A stretch of DNA of 64,000 nucleotides from JADCCX01 sp051649305 (GTDB taxonomy: Bacteria > Pseudomonadota > Alphaproteobacteria > Rhizobiales > Beijerinckiaceae), in contig JBOFGV010000044.1 of assembly GCA_051649305.1 (NCBI GenBank), positions 1-64,000 on the forward strand, written 5' to 3'. The translations under genes and the position numbers were made by a program. Numbering within the stretch: position 1 is the stretch's first letter; each line of letters begins with the position of its first letter. Of the stretch, positions 26,250 through 34,363 are shown piece by piece. The notes under the pieces were generated by a model. The model was not told the DNA's origin and made no database searches. It saw nothing but the letters and a program-made list of their open reading frames with translations.

Positions 26250-28049
26250 ATGTCAGTTGCATCGACATGGTCATATTTGAGAGATTTGCCAACCGGCAAT
26301 CTTTCAGGGCATGCCCGTCTCCGCCTTCACCGCAATGCGCGCCTTGTGGCTGCAGCGTTGGTGCTTGCTGCCTTTCCAGCGATGGCGCTGGTGAGCGAGG
26401 CACCCCTGGCGGTGATTGCATCGCTGATGTTGTTTGGAATCTTGCCGGCCGCCGTTGCGGTTGATGTTCGCCGCCCTGCCAAACTCGACCGGGCTGTTAT
26501 CCTGAATCTTGTGATTATTGGGGCTGTACTGACGGGTGGTGTTATCAGAGGCTTGCCGGTTGTGTCCGCCACCTCCCTGCTGGCACTGATGACCATTGAA
26601 GCCATGCTGGTGGTCGGTCGCCGCCAGAGAGTGACTGTTATTGGCCTTGCCCTGCTGGCTGCGATTGTCATGGCAGGCAGCAGCATTGCTGCGCTCGGCA
26701 AGATCGAGGCCACGACGCTAGAGCACAGCATGGTATGGACAGTGACGCTCGCTGCGGCACTTGTGATAAGCAACACAATGATGCTGATGCATGGCATTTT
26801 GGGTGGGCTTGCAGCCGCTACCCGTAAGATGCGTGAGCAGACCATTCAGAGTATCGAAGTCGAACAGATGGTTTCGGAAAGCGTTGTTGCAATCGATAGG
26901 AACGGATCGGTCATCCGCGTCAGCAACAATACAGATCGTGTGCTTTCTCTCGCACCTGATGCACTCAAAGGCCGTGGCCTTGCGGAACTTGTGCTGGTTG
27001 CGGACCGTCCGTTGCTGCTTTCGGCCATTTCGCAGGCTATGCATAAATCGAAAGACAAGCCCGCAACAAAGCAAACGATGTTCCGGCTGCGTCTGCGGAC
27101 TTCGGCACTGGAGCAAAGGCCAGCCTATCGCTGGGTTGAATTCTGCGTTTCGCCTGCACAGACATCGAACTGCGTGACAGCCACCTTGCGTGATATTGAC
27201 GAGCAGGTGACTGAGGAGGAGCGCATGGTGGCGGCCGCGCTTGAGGCGGAAACCGCTAAAAAGGCGCGAGGTGCCTTTCTCTCAACCGTCAACCATGAGT
27301 TGCGCACACCGCTGAACGCTATTGTCGGCTTTTCCGAAATCCTGTCGAACCCGCAAACCATGCCTGCAACGCCTGAGCGGGTTAAGGAGTACGCGACACT
27401 CATCAATGGTGCCGGGCAGGATCTGCTGCGCATGGTGACAGCGATGATCGACATCACCAAGCTAGATTCTGGTGTTTATGACTTTGACCCGGAACTGACC
27501 GAATTGCAGCCGATGCTGGAGGCACTGGCCATAAGCTTCAGCGATTCAGCCGAGTCCAAAGAAGCAAAAGTTGTCGTTCACGCCACGGATGCAACAATTT
27601 CCGGCGAGGTAGACATCCGTGCCTTGCGCTGTGTGGTGCAGCAACTGCTTTCAAACGCGGCAAAGTTTGGCAGACCAAAGGGCGTGATTGATCTTCACCT
27701 GAAACAGGAGCCGGAGTGGATCACTATCTCTGTCACTGACAAGGGCCAGGGCATAGCCAAAGACAAGCTCCAACAGCTTGGCCAGAGTTTTGTGCGCCTC
27801 AATGATACGCTGGACCGCGAGCACGGTGGCATTGGTCTTGGCCTGTCACTCGCACGCGGGCTGATGAGCCTGCATGGTGGCCTCATCAGCATTGAAAGTA
27901 CGCAAGGCAAGGGCACAACGGTGACATTATCGTTGCCAAGGCCGGATGTGCGGCCAGATCAACTGGCCAACGTTCACACCCTCACTCCCGCCGCAACCAA
28001 AGCGGCTACCCTTCCTTCGGACACTGTCCCGGAGCGCCGTCGTGCCTGA
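26250..28049 (+). CDS. Membrane sensor histidine kinase (PAS, HisKA, HATPase)
   Basis: About 599 residues. Five or six membrane segments fill residues 30-190, followed by a PAS-like domain (VVAIDRNGSVIRVSNNTDRVL), the H-box NHELRTPLNAIVGFSEIL (about 345-362), N-box LLSNAAKFG, G1 DKGQGIA and G2 GGIGLGLSLARGL. A hybrid receiver is absent. No response regulator is adjacent; the next gene encodes a peptidoglycan-binding membrane protein whose GTG start overlaps this stop, so cell-envelope sensing is plausible. ATG 26250 was preferred to 26238. Confidence 0.9.
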   Translation: MSVASTWSYLRDLPTGNLSGHARLRLHRNARLVAAALVLAAFPAMALVSEAPLAVIASLMLFGILPAAVAVDVRRPAKLDRAVILNLVIIGAVLTGGVIRGLPVVSATSLLALMTIEAMLVVGRRQRVTVIGLALLAAIVMAGSSIAALGKIEATTLEHSMVWTVTLAAALVISNTMMLMHGILGGLAAATRKMREQTIQSIEVEQMVSESVVAIDRNGSVIRVSNNTDRVLSLAPDALKGRGLAELVLVADRPLLLSAISQAMHKSKDKPATKQTMFRLRLRTSALEQRPAYRWVEFCVSPAQTSNCVTATLRDIDEQVTEEERMVAAALEAETAKKARGAFLSTVNHELRTPLNAIVGFSEILSNPQTMPATPERVKEYATLINGAGQDLLRMVTAMIDITKLDSGVYDFDPELTELQPMLEALAISFSDSAESKEAKVVVHATDATISGEVDIRALRCVVQQLLSNAAKFGRPKGVIDLHLKQEPEWITISVTDKGQGIAKDKLQQLGQSFVRLNDTLDREHGGIGLGLSLARGLMSLHGGLISIESTQGKGTTVTLSLPRPDVRPDQLANVHTLTPAATKAATLPSDTVPERRRA

Positions 28050-28860
28050 TCGCAATGCATCTGCCCCAACGCTCACAATGGATCGCATTCTGGAAGCGCG
28101 GGAACCAGCGCGCAAACTGATGCGCGGCGAAACGACCATCACGCGCCTTGCGGTCAAGCTTCTGGCGAAAAACCCTCTTTCTTCGCTCACCTGGCTTGCC
28201 TCCGGCTTTGTTACGCTGGCAATTGTCGTGAACGTGACACTGCTGCAACCAGAGCGGCACCGTGCACCCATGTTCGTGGGCAACCCCATGATCCATCAGA
28301 CACCGCAGTTGAGCCAGACTCCCCTGCCCCCGCAAAGGCCGCCGCAGCTTGAGCGCGAGATGGAAGCCTTGCGCAAGGCAGAGCTTCAGCGCGAAATTCA
28401 GCAGGAGCTTTCCAAACGCGGCTTTTTGACTGGCAGCATCGAGACAGCAGGCAGTACCAGAACAGTGCAGGCTGTGCGTGAGTTTCAGGCCTCAGCCAAT
28501 TTGCCCGTCACCGGGCAGATTTCAGAGGCTGTTCTGGCATCCATCCTGACAGCGAATGCACTGCCAAAGCCTGCTTCCTCAAAAGATGCTTCACCAAAGG
28601 AACAGATGCCAAAGGACCAGATTCTTGGTCTTCTGCGCAGCACACAGGATCGTCTGGAACGCCCGGAAACAGTGGTGGCCATGCAACGCGCGCTCACCAA
28701 GCTGGGATATGGCCCGCTTAAAGACGACGGACATTTTGGTACGGGCACACGCACGGCACTCGACCGCTTTGAAAAAGAGCGTCGTTTGCCACCGCGCGGT
28801 GAAAACCCCGCCCGCACCTTGCGTGAGCTGGCGCAGGCATCAGGCATTGCCATCGAGTAA
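28042..28860 (+). CDS. Membrane-anchored peptidoglycan-binding domain protein
   Basis: About 272 residues. One membrane helix (SSLTWLASGFVTLAIVVNV, about residues 42-60) is followed by a Pro/Gln-rich linker and two PG_binding_1-type helical repeats (LQREIQQELSKRGFLTGSI...TVQAVREFQ and VVAMQRALTKLGYGPLKDDGHFGTGTRTALDRFE). GTG 28042 has GGAG nine bases upstream and overlaps the kinase stop, so the two are co-translated. Likely periplasmic wall-binding partner of the kinase. Confidence 0.82.
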   Translation: MPDRNASAPTLTMDRILEAREPARKLMRGETTITRLAVKLLAKNPLSSLTWLASGFVTLAIVVNVTLLQPERHRAPMFVGNPMIHQTPQLSQTPLPPQRPPQLEREMEALRKAELQREIQQELSKRGFLTGSIETAGSTRTVQAVREFQASANLPVTGQISEAVLASILTANALPKPASSKDASPKEQMPKDQILGLLRSTQDRLERPETVVAMQRALTKLGYGPLKDDGHFGTGTRTALDRFEKERRLPPRGENPARTLRELAQASGIAIE

Positions 28861-28881
28861 AAGGCAGTCCAGAGCATTCTG

Positions 28882-29223
28882 ATGCGCCTGCGCTCAGATA
28901 TCTTTGTTGCCGCCTACCTTCGCCTGCGCAATGGCGAAAACGCTTTTGCGGTTGTGCGCCGCAAGGGAGCAGCGGAGGCTGGGGCCATCTTCGTCACGAT
29001 TGATCATCTCAATGGGCAAGTGGACCTTTATGGCCCTGCCCCGCAGATGGCATTTGAGGAAGCCAATCCTGCGCGGCTTTTCCAGAAAATCAGCAAGGCT
29101 GAGACTGATTCAGCCGCCATCGAGGAGCGTCTCGCCCGCGAACTGCGCTTTGATTCAGACATCTGGATCATTGAGGTAGAGGACAAAACCGGCGAAGCGC
29201 GGCTTGATTTAGTTCATATATAA
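28882..29223 (+). CDS. DUF1491 family protein
   Basis: A 113-residue protein beginning MRLRSDIFVAAYLRLRNGE and containing AVVRRKGAAEAGAIFVTIDH and ELRFDSDIWIIEVED, the pattern of DUF1491, a small cytosolic alphaproteobacterial family of unknown role. It follows the peptidoglycan-binding gene by 21 bp, in the usual order for the lineage. Confidence 0.88.
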   Translation: MRLRSDIFVAAYLRLRNGENAFAVVRRKGAAEAGAIFVTIDHLNGQVDLYGPAPQMAFEEANPARLFQKISKAETDSAAIEERLARELRFDSDIWIIEVEDKTGEARLDLVHI

Positions 29224-29336
29224 ACTATACTCTCTCCCCATGCGACGCTAAACTGCTGGACAACAGGCTTGGCCTTGGGGCAAATACTGCTCCGGAATGC
29301 CGTGATGTTTCAAAGGCGATACAGAGGTTACATCCC

Positions 29337-30083
29337 ATGAAAATTCTTGTGCCTGTCAAACGGGTGGTCGACTACAACGTGAAAATCCGCGTGAAGCCAG
29401 ATGGTTCAGGCGTTGATCTTGCCAACGTCAAGATGTCCATGAACCCCTTTGATGAGATTGCCTGCGAAGAGGCCATCCGCATCAAGGAAAAGGGCGGAGC
29501 TGCCGAAGTCATCGTTGTCTCCGTTGGTCCAGCAGGTGCAGCCGAAACAATCCGCACTGGTCTTGCCATGGGTGCAGATCGTGGCATCCACATCAAGACA
29601 GATGCAATGGTTGAACCACTGGCTGTTGCCAAGCTTCTCAAGAAGGTGATTGAAGCGGAAGGCCCTGGCCTTGTCATCATGGGCAAGCAGGCCATTGATG
29701 ACGACATGAACGCCACTGGCCAGATGCTGGCTGCCCTCATGGGCTGGCCACAAGGCACGTTCGCTTTCAAGCTGGAAGTCGCTGGCGACAAGGTGAATGT
29801 CACCCGCGAAGTAGACGGCGGCTTGCAGACACTGGCTCTCGCCATGCCTGCCATCGTCACGACAGATTTGCGGTTGAATGAACCACGCTATGCATCACTG
29901 CCCAACATCATGAAGGCGAAGAAAAAGCCGATTGACGAGCATTCTCCCGAAGGTCTGGGTGTAGACATTTCGCCACGCCTGACCGTGATCAAGACCACTG
30001 AACCCGGCGGACGCAAGGCAGGTATCAAGGTCGGCTCCGCTGCCGAACTTGTTGGCAAAATGAAAGAAGCAGGAGTTCTCTGA
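29337..30083 (+). CDS. etfB: Electron transfer flavoprotein beta subunit
   Basis: A 248-residue subunit with the ETF-beta pattern MKILVPVKRVVDYNVKIRVK, the AMP-binding region and VTREVDGGLQTLALAMPAIVTTDLRLNEPRYASLPNIMKAKK (signature from about residue 160). With EtfA it carries electrons from acyl-CoA and other dehydrogenases to ETF-ubiquinone oxidoreductase. One base separates it from etfA. Confidence 0.97.
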   Translation: MKILVPVKRVVDYNVKIRVKPDGSGVDLANVKMSMNPFDEIACEEAIRIKEKGGAAEVIVVSVGPAGAAETIRTGLAMGADRGIHIKTDAMVEPLAVAKLLKKVIEAEGPGLVIMGKQAIDDDMNATGQMLAALMGWPQGTFAFKLEVAGDKVNVTREVDGGLQTLALAMPAIVTTDLRLNEPRYASLPNIMKAKKKPIDEHSPEGLGVDISPRLTVIKTTEPGGRKAGIKVGSAAELVGKMKEAGVL

Positions 30084-30084
30084 T

Positions 30085-31029
30085 ATGGCCACACTTCTGA
30101 TTGCTGAACACGACAATGCCGCCCTCAACGGCGTGACCGCAAAAGCCCTGACAGCTGCCATCGCGATTGGCGGACCAGTGCATGTACTCGTTGCCGGCAA
30201 AGGCTGCGCAAGCGTCGGTGCTGCTGCTGCCAAACTTTCCGGTGTAGAGAAGGTGCTTGTAGCCGATGACTCCGCCTACCAGCATATGCTGGCTGAGCCG
30301 ACAGCGGCACTGGTTGCTGGTCTGGCTGCTGGCTACAGCGCCATCGTTGCCCCCTCTACCGCCAACACCAAGAACGTGATGCCGCGTGTGGCAGCCCTGC
30401 TTGATGTGCAGCAGATTTCTGACATCACCAAGGTCATCTCGGCGGACACCTTCGAGCGTCCGATCTACGCTGGCAACGCGATCCAGACGGTCAAATCCGG
30501 CGATGCCAAAAAGCTTGTCACCGTGCGCACCGCTTCCTTTGCTGAAACAGCACAAGGCGGCTCAGCCAAGGTGGAAGCCGCTGCAGCTGCTGGCAACGCA
30601 GGCCTCTCGACCTTCGTTGGTCAGGAAATCGTCAAGTCTGACCGACCGGAACTTTCCGCCGCGAAGATCGTTGTTTCAGGCGGACGCGCACTGGCTTCGG
30701 CTGAAAACTTCAAGTCAGTCATCGAGCCGCTGGCTGACAAGTTCGGTGCCGCTGTTGGTGCTTCACGCGCCGCTGTTGATGCAGGCTATGCCCCCAACGA
30801 CTGGCAGGTGGGACAGACCGGCAAGGTTGTCGCCCCTGATCTTTATGTCGCCATCGGAATCTCGGGCGCTATCCAGCACCTCGCCGGCATGAAGGACTCA
30901 AAGGTTATCGTTGCCATCAACAAGGATGAGGAAGCCCCCATCTTTCAGGTGGCGGATTTCGGCCTTGTGGGTGATCTCTTCAATATCGTGCCGGAACTTC
31001 AGGCTGAACTTGGCAAGGCTGGAAAGTAA
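30085..31029 (+). CDS. etfA: Electron transfer flavoprotein alpha subunit
   Basis: A 314-residue subunit. The C-terminal FAD domain contains VVSGGRALASAENF, GASRAAVDAGYAPNDWQVGQTGKVVAPDLYVAIGISGAIQHLAGM and INKDEEAPIFQVADFGLVGDL, the full ETF-alpha signature. Start ATG follows a strong AGGAG site inside the end of etfB. Confidence 0.97.
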   Translation: MATLLIAEHDNAALNGVTAKALTAAIAIGGPVHVLVAGKGCASVGAAAAKLSGVEKVLVADDSAYQHMLAEPTAALVAGLAAGYSAIVAPSTANTKNVMPRVAALLDVQQISDITKVISADTFERPIYAGNAIQTVKSGDAKKLVTVRTASFAETAQGGSAKVEAAAAAGNAGLSTFVGQEIVKSDRPELSAAKIVVSGGRALASAENFKSVIEPLADKFGAAVGASRAAVDAGYAPNDWQVGQTGKVVAPDLYVAIGISGAIQHLAGMKDSKVIVAINKDEEAPIFQVADFGLVGDLFNIVPELQAELGKAGK

Positions 31030-31050
31030 CCGGTCAACCGGACTCCCGAT

Positions 31051-32310
31051 ATGACGCCGTGCCTTCCCCAGACATCGGACCCTGCACTGCCTATGGCGCG
31101 CAGGAAAACGGTTGGCGTCAATATTGGCGGCATCATGGTTGGTGGCGGCGCACCCGTGGTCGTGCAGTCCATGACCAACACGGATACAGCTGATATCGAG
31201 GCAACGGTCCGTCAGGTCGCGGCCCTCTGGCGCGCTGGCTCCGAGATTGTCCGCATCACGGTGGACCGCGACGAGGCGGCCGCTGCCGTCCCGCACATCC
31301 GCGACAGACTTATACTGCGTGGTGTCAATGTGCCGCTTGTGGGCGACTTTCATTACATCGGCCACAAACTGCTGGCGGATCATCCTGCCTGCGCCGAGGC
31401 GCTGCACAAGTTCCGCATCAACCCGGGCAATGTCGGCTTCAAGGAAAAGCGCGATCGCCAGTTCAGCGCGATTATCGAGCTCGCCGCGAAACACAACAAG
31501 ACTGTCCGCATTGGGGCCAACTGGGGTTCACTTGATCAAGAGCTTCTCACCCATCTGATGGATGAAAATGCGGCCCGCAAGACACCGCTTGATGCCCGCG
31601 CCGTCACCCGCGAGGCACTGGTGCAATCCGCCCTGATCTCTGCGCACCGCGCAGAAGAGATCGGCCTGCCGCGCGACAAGATCATCCTGTCAGCCAAGGT
31701 TTCCGGCGTGCAGGATCTGATCGCCTGCTACCGCATGCTGGCCGACCGCACAGACCATGCGCTGCATCTCGGCCTCACGGAAGCTGGCATGGGCTCCAAG
31801 GGTTTGATTGCGGCTTCCGCTTCCATCGGCATCCTGCTGCAGGAAGGCATTGGCGACACCATCCGTTATTCGCTGACACCGGAGCCCGGCGGTGACAGGA
31901 CGGTCGAAGTGAAGGCCAGTCAGGAACTCTTGCAAACCATGGGCTTCCGCGCCTTCACACCGCAGGTTGCCGCCTGTCCAGGCTGCGGCCGCACCACATC
32001 AACCGTGTTTCAGGAACTGGCGCAGGATATCCAGCAGTGGCTTTCCAGCTCCATGCCGGACTGGAAGCAGCGCTATCCCGGCGTGGAAGGCCTCAACGTC
32101 GCGATCATGGGCTGCATCGTCAATGGTCCGGGCGAAAGCAAGCACGCGGACATCGGCATCTCACTGCCCGGAACCGGCGAAACGCCTTCAGCGCCCGTCT
32201 TCATCGATGGCAAAAAAGCCGCCACGCTGAAAGGCCCTGCCATCGCTGCTGACTTCAAGCAGATGGTGAGCAATTATATCGACACACGCTTTGGCATCAG
32301 CCACCCATAA
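31051..32310 (+). CDS. ispG: 4-hydroxy-3-methylbut-2-enyl diphosphate synthase IspG
   Basis: A 419-residue Fe-S enzyme of the MEP isoprenoid pathway. The TIM-barrel half has VGVNIGGIMVGGGAPVVVQSMTNTDT and the C-terminal half has the cluster cysteines in ACPGCGRTTS and MGCIVNGPGES (about residues 305 and 350). Length and motifs fit the flavodoxin-dependent form. ATG 31051 is the start used; the next ATG is at 31093. Confidence 0.97.
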   Translation: MTPCLPQTSDPALPMARRKTVGVNIGGIMVGGGAPVVVQSMTNTDTADIEATVRQVAALWRAGSEIVRITVDRDEAAAAVPHIRDRLILRGVNVPLVGDFHYIGHKLLADHPACAEALHKFRINPGNVGFKEKRDRQFSAIIELAAKHNKTVRIGANWGSLDQELLTHLMDENAARKTPLDARAVTREALVQSALISAHRAEEIGLPRDKIILSAKVSGVQDLIACYRMLADRTDHALHLGLTEAGMGSKGLIAASASIGILLQEGIGDTIRYSLTPEPGGDRTVEVKASQELLQTMGFRAFTPQVAACPGCGRTTSTVFQELAQDIQQWLSSSMPDWKQRYPGVEGLNVAIMGCIVNGPGESKHADIGISLPGTGETPSAPVFIDGKKAATLKGPAIAADFKQMVSNYIDTRFGISHP

Positions 32311-32447
32311 GCAGGCTTTGCCATTCTGTTTTTAGTCACTTGCTTCGCACAGGCCGGGATTTTGATATCCCCGACTGGAAAAGGTGTTGACCAGACTTTC
32401 TGAATGCGCCATGTCGCGGATGGTTTGTAAAGCTATGCCTTTGCAGA

Positions 32448-32532
32448 GCCCCTGTGGCGGAACTGGTAGACGCGACCGACTCAAAATCGGTTTCCGCAAG
32501 GAGTGCTGGTTCGATTCCGGCCAGGGGCACCA
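32448..32532 (+). tRNA. tRNA-Leu (anticodon CAA)
   Basis: An 85-nt cloverleaf with acceptor GCCCCTG/CAGGGGC, anticodon stem ACCGA/TCGGT around loop CTCAAAA (anticodon CAA, reading UUG), a long class II variable arm, T-arm GGTTCGATTCC and an encoded CCA end. It is followed by an intrinsic terminator. Confidence 0.97.
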
Positions 32533-32555
32533 AATTACTTTTCAGAGACGACCAT

Positions 32556-32580
32556 AACCGGCCAGAAATGGCCGGTTTTT
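32556..32580 (+). terminator. Intrinsic terminator after tRNA-Leu
   Basis: AACCGGCC and GGCCGGTT form an 8-bp GC-rich stem around AGAAAT, and the stem ends directly in a run of five T, 24 bases after the CCA end. Confidence 0.9.
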
Positions 32581-32942
32581 CATTGACTTAGCGGCTAGCG
32601 CTCTCGGAGCAAACTTAAATCTGAAGCATGGCTGCTGACATCAAGACTGATTTCGGCAGCCATAAGTCCATGGTAAAATATTCGCCCCGGATTGTCAGAT
32701 TTTGAACATGGCGAAGTTATCCAAGAATGACAGATGCAACCTCAAATACGGATCATATCGCTGGCTTTCGTTCGTTCCGGAATAAGCCCGAAGCGGACAT
32801 AACCCACAAGAAGCATGTGCAAGTGTAATTGCCAGAAAGCAGACACTCTGCACGTTTTTAAAGCATTCAGGCTTTCCGCTACACTCCGACGCTGCATACC
32901 AGACCATTGAAATAGAAAGCTGAACCGATAGCGGGCCACTCA
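32581..32942. other. Gene-free interval after tRNA-Leu
   Basis: About 360 bp with no reading frame that has protein-like composition or a ribosome site, no tRNA and no strong repeat. I looked for a copy of the tRNA 3' end and for an integrase and saw neither. Confidence 0.5.
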
Positions 32943-33392
32943 TTACATTCGCGAAAGCACCAGCCCGGATGTAATCATGATCAGGGCCATGATGCGCTGT
33001 AGTGACAGTGCATGTGCAGCTGAGGGAGAACACATTGCATCAAGAGCCAGGGCCATAACTGCTTGTCCAAGGACAACGGCTGCAACGGTCGTCAGCACAC
33101 CGATCCTCGGTACAGTCATTGTAACCCCGAGGACCATCAAAGCGCCCATCAACCCGCCCAGAACCGCCCAGCCCGGTGTCATCACCAGACTCTGCATCGT
33201 GAGATTTCCCCCTCGCCAGATGTATATGGCCAGCACCAGAATGGTGCCTGAGGCAAAGGACCATAGTGCAGCCCCTACTGGATCGCCTATGCTGCGACCA
33301 AGCGTACCATTCATGTGAGTTTGGCATGCTGAGGCAATGCCAGCAAACACAGCCACTCCTGCAAAAAGCAAAGATGTCATCGATATCGACAT
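32943..33392 (-). CDS. DMT-superfamily DUF606 (YdcZ-like) membrane protein
   Basis: A 149-residue protein with four or five hydrophobic helices. It begins MSISMTSLLFAGVAVFAGIASACQTHMNGTLGRSIGDPVGAALWSF, the DUF606 pattern of four-helix half-transporters with conserved N/G/L residues. The ATG at 33392 gives the family's usual length; a longer reading adds a non-membrane lead. Substrate unknown. Confidence 0.82.
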   Translation of the reverse strand: MSISMTSLLFAGVAVFAGIASACQTHMNGTLGRSIGDPVGAALWSFASGTILVLAIYIWRGGNLTMQSLVMTPGWAVLGGLMGALMVLGVTMTVPRIGVLTTVAAVVLGQAVMALALDAMCSPSAAHALSLQRIMALIMITSGLVLSRM

Positions 33393-33502
33393 GGACCAGA
33401 TCCTGACAAAAAGAGGTTGTAGAAAAGATCGTAGAGACGACTTGAGCGGATTTATCAGCCGATCGAAGCCCGCGACTGACAACTGCCAGCCACTGCTGAT
33501 CG

Positions 33503-33748
33503 CTATGTGGGAGCTGGCTTGCGCTGTTTAAGGAACGAGCGAAGCCTGCAGATGTTGAGCGGCAGCAGAATGAGATGCAGGACCAACACAGGTATCAACA
33601 TCAGCAGAATACTATAAACGACGAACAACACATTTGCCGCGAGAGCTGCCACACGCAAACGCAGCATGTCGCGGCAGTAGAATGCGCAAATGGTGGCGCC
33701 AGCGGCAAAAAAACCAACCAGATGCGCAAGATGTTCGTGGCTCAGCAT
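33503..33748 (-). CDS. Small membrane protein (81 aa)
   Basis: Three hydrophobic segments (LVGFFAAGATICAFYC, VAALAANVLFVVYSILLML, IPVLVLHLILLPLNICRL). The same pattern occurs as the membrane part of some cyclic-nucleotide-binding-domain proteins, but here it stands alone. It follows the next upstream small gene by 21 bp on the same strand. Confidence 0.65.
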   Translation of the reverse strand: MLSHEHLAHLVGFFAAGATICAFYCRDMLRLRVAALAANVLFVVYSILLMLIPVLVLHLILLPLNICRLRSFLKQRKPAPT

Positions 33749-33769
33749 CGCTGTTTTCTCTGTTTCAAA

Positions 33770-33985
33770 CTACGGGAAAACAGGAAGGCCAAACAGGGAT
33801 GCACCAACCAGCGTAAGGATCGTCAGTGCGATGAGCGCCAGATACAGCCAGCAAAACATGCTGTAGAAGGCGACCTGACTGGCCGCTTTTGGAGCAGTTT
33901 CAACACGACCTCTTGCTTTCTCAGGTCCGTTTTCCAACGACTGACTGAAGTGATGAAACAGACGCAGGTTTCTTGATAAACTCAT
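33770..33985 (-). CDS. Small membrane protein (71 aa)
   Basis: A 71-residue protein with a basic, polar N-terminal half (MSLSRNLRLFHHFSQSLENG) and one or two C-terminal membrane helices (YSMFCWLYLALIALTILTLVGASLF). A strong AAGGAGA site nine bases before the ATG supports translation. No family recognised; likely co-transcribed with the 81-aa gene. Confidence 0.65.
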   Translation of the reverse strand: MSLSRNLRLFHHFSQSLENGPEKARGRVETAPKAASQVAFYSMFCWLYLALIALTILTLVGASLFGLPVFP

Positions 33986-34145
33986 GGCACTTGTCTCCTT
34001 TTCGCTCTGGGCGATGGCTCGCGCTTACAGAAGTTGAGACTGGACAAGAGAGGTCGCGCGCGCTGCAACGATGCAGCGTGTTTTGCAACAACGGTATCCG
34101 GTCGGTTAATGGATCTATGGCCTAAACTTGCGGCGGAGCGGACAA

Positions 34146-34325
34146 GTGATCCGTTCATTCACCGTGCAATCACTTAAGCTGAAAACGGCTTGTCTGGCGC
34201 GTGAGGAAACCGTGATTGTGCGCAAGGAATACGTGAAATACGGTGAAAACCTGGTGCTGAAAATACCAGGCAGGTCCCGCCTTAGAAAGGCCGGGCAGGC
34301 CTTCGCCATGGTTGTGAAAAACTGA
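34146..34325 (+). CDS. Possible small basic protein (59 aa)
   Basis: A short frame from GTG 34146, with GGAG seven bases upstream, encodes a basic protein (VIRKEYVKYG, KIPGRSRLRKAG). It is the only plausible gene between the small membrane proteins and the peptidase. No homology recognised and no second line of support. Confidence 0.3.
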   Translation: MIRSFTVQSLKLKTACLAREETVIVRKEYVKYGENLVLKIPGRSRLRKAGQAFAMVVKN

Positions 34326-34363
34326 AACTAATTGAAATTCTCAGGCGTAGTTATGGACGAAAT

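Noticed and set aside
32695..33033. 112-codon minus-strand frame after tRNA-Leu
   Set aside because: Cys/Arg-rich, no ribosome site, and overlaps the end of the DUF606 gene on the same strand in another frame.
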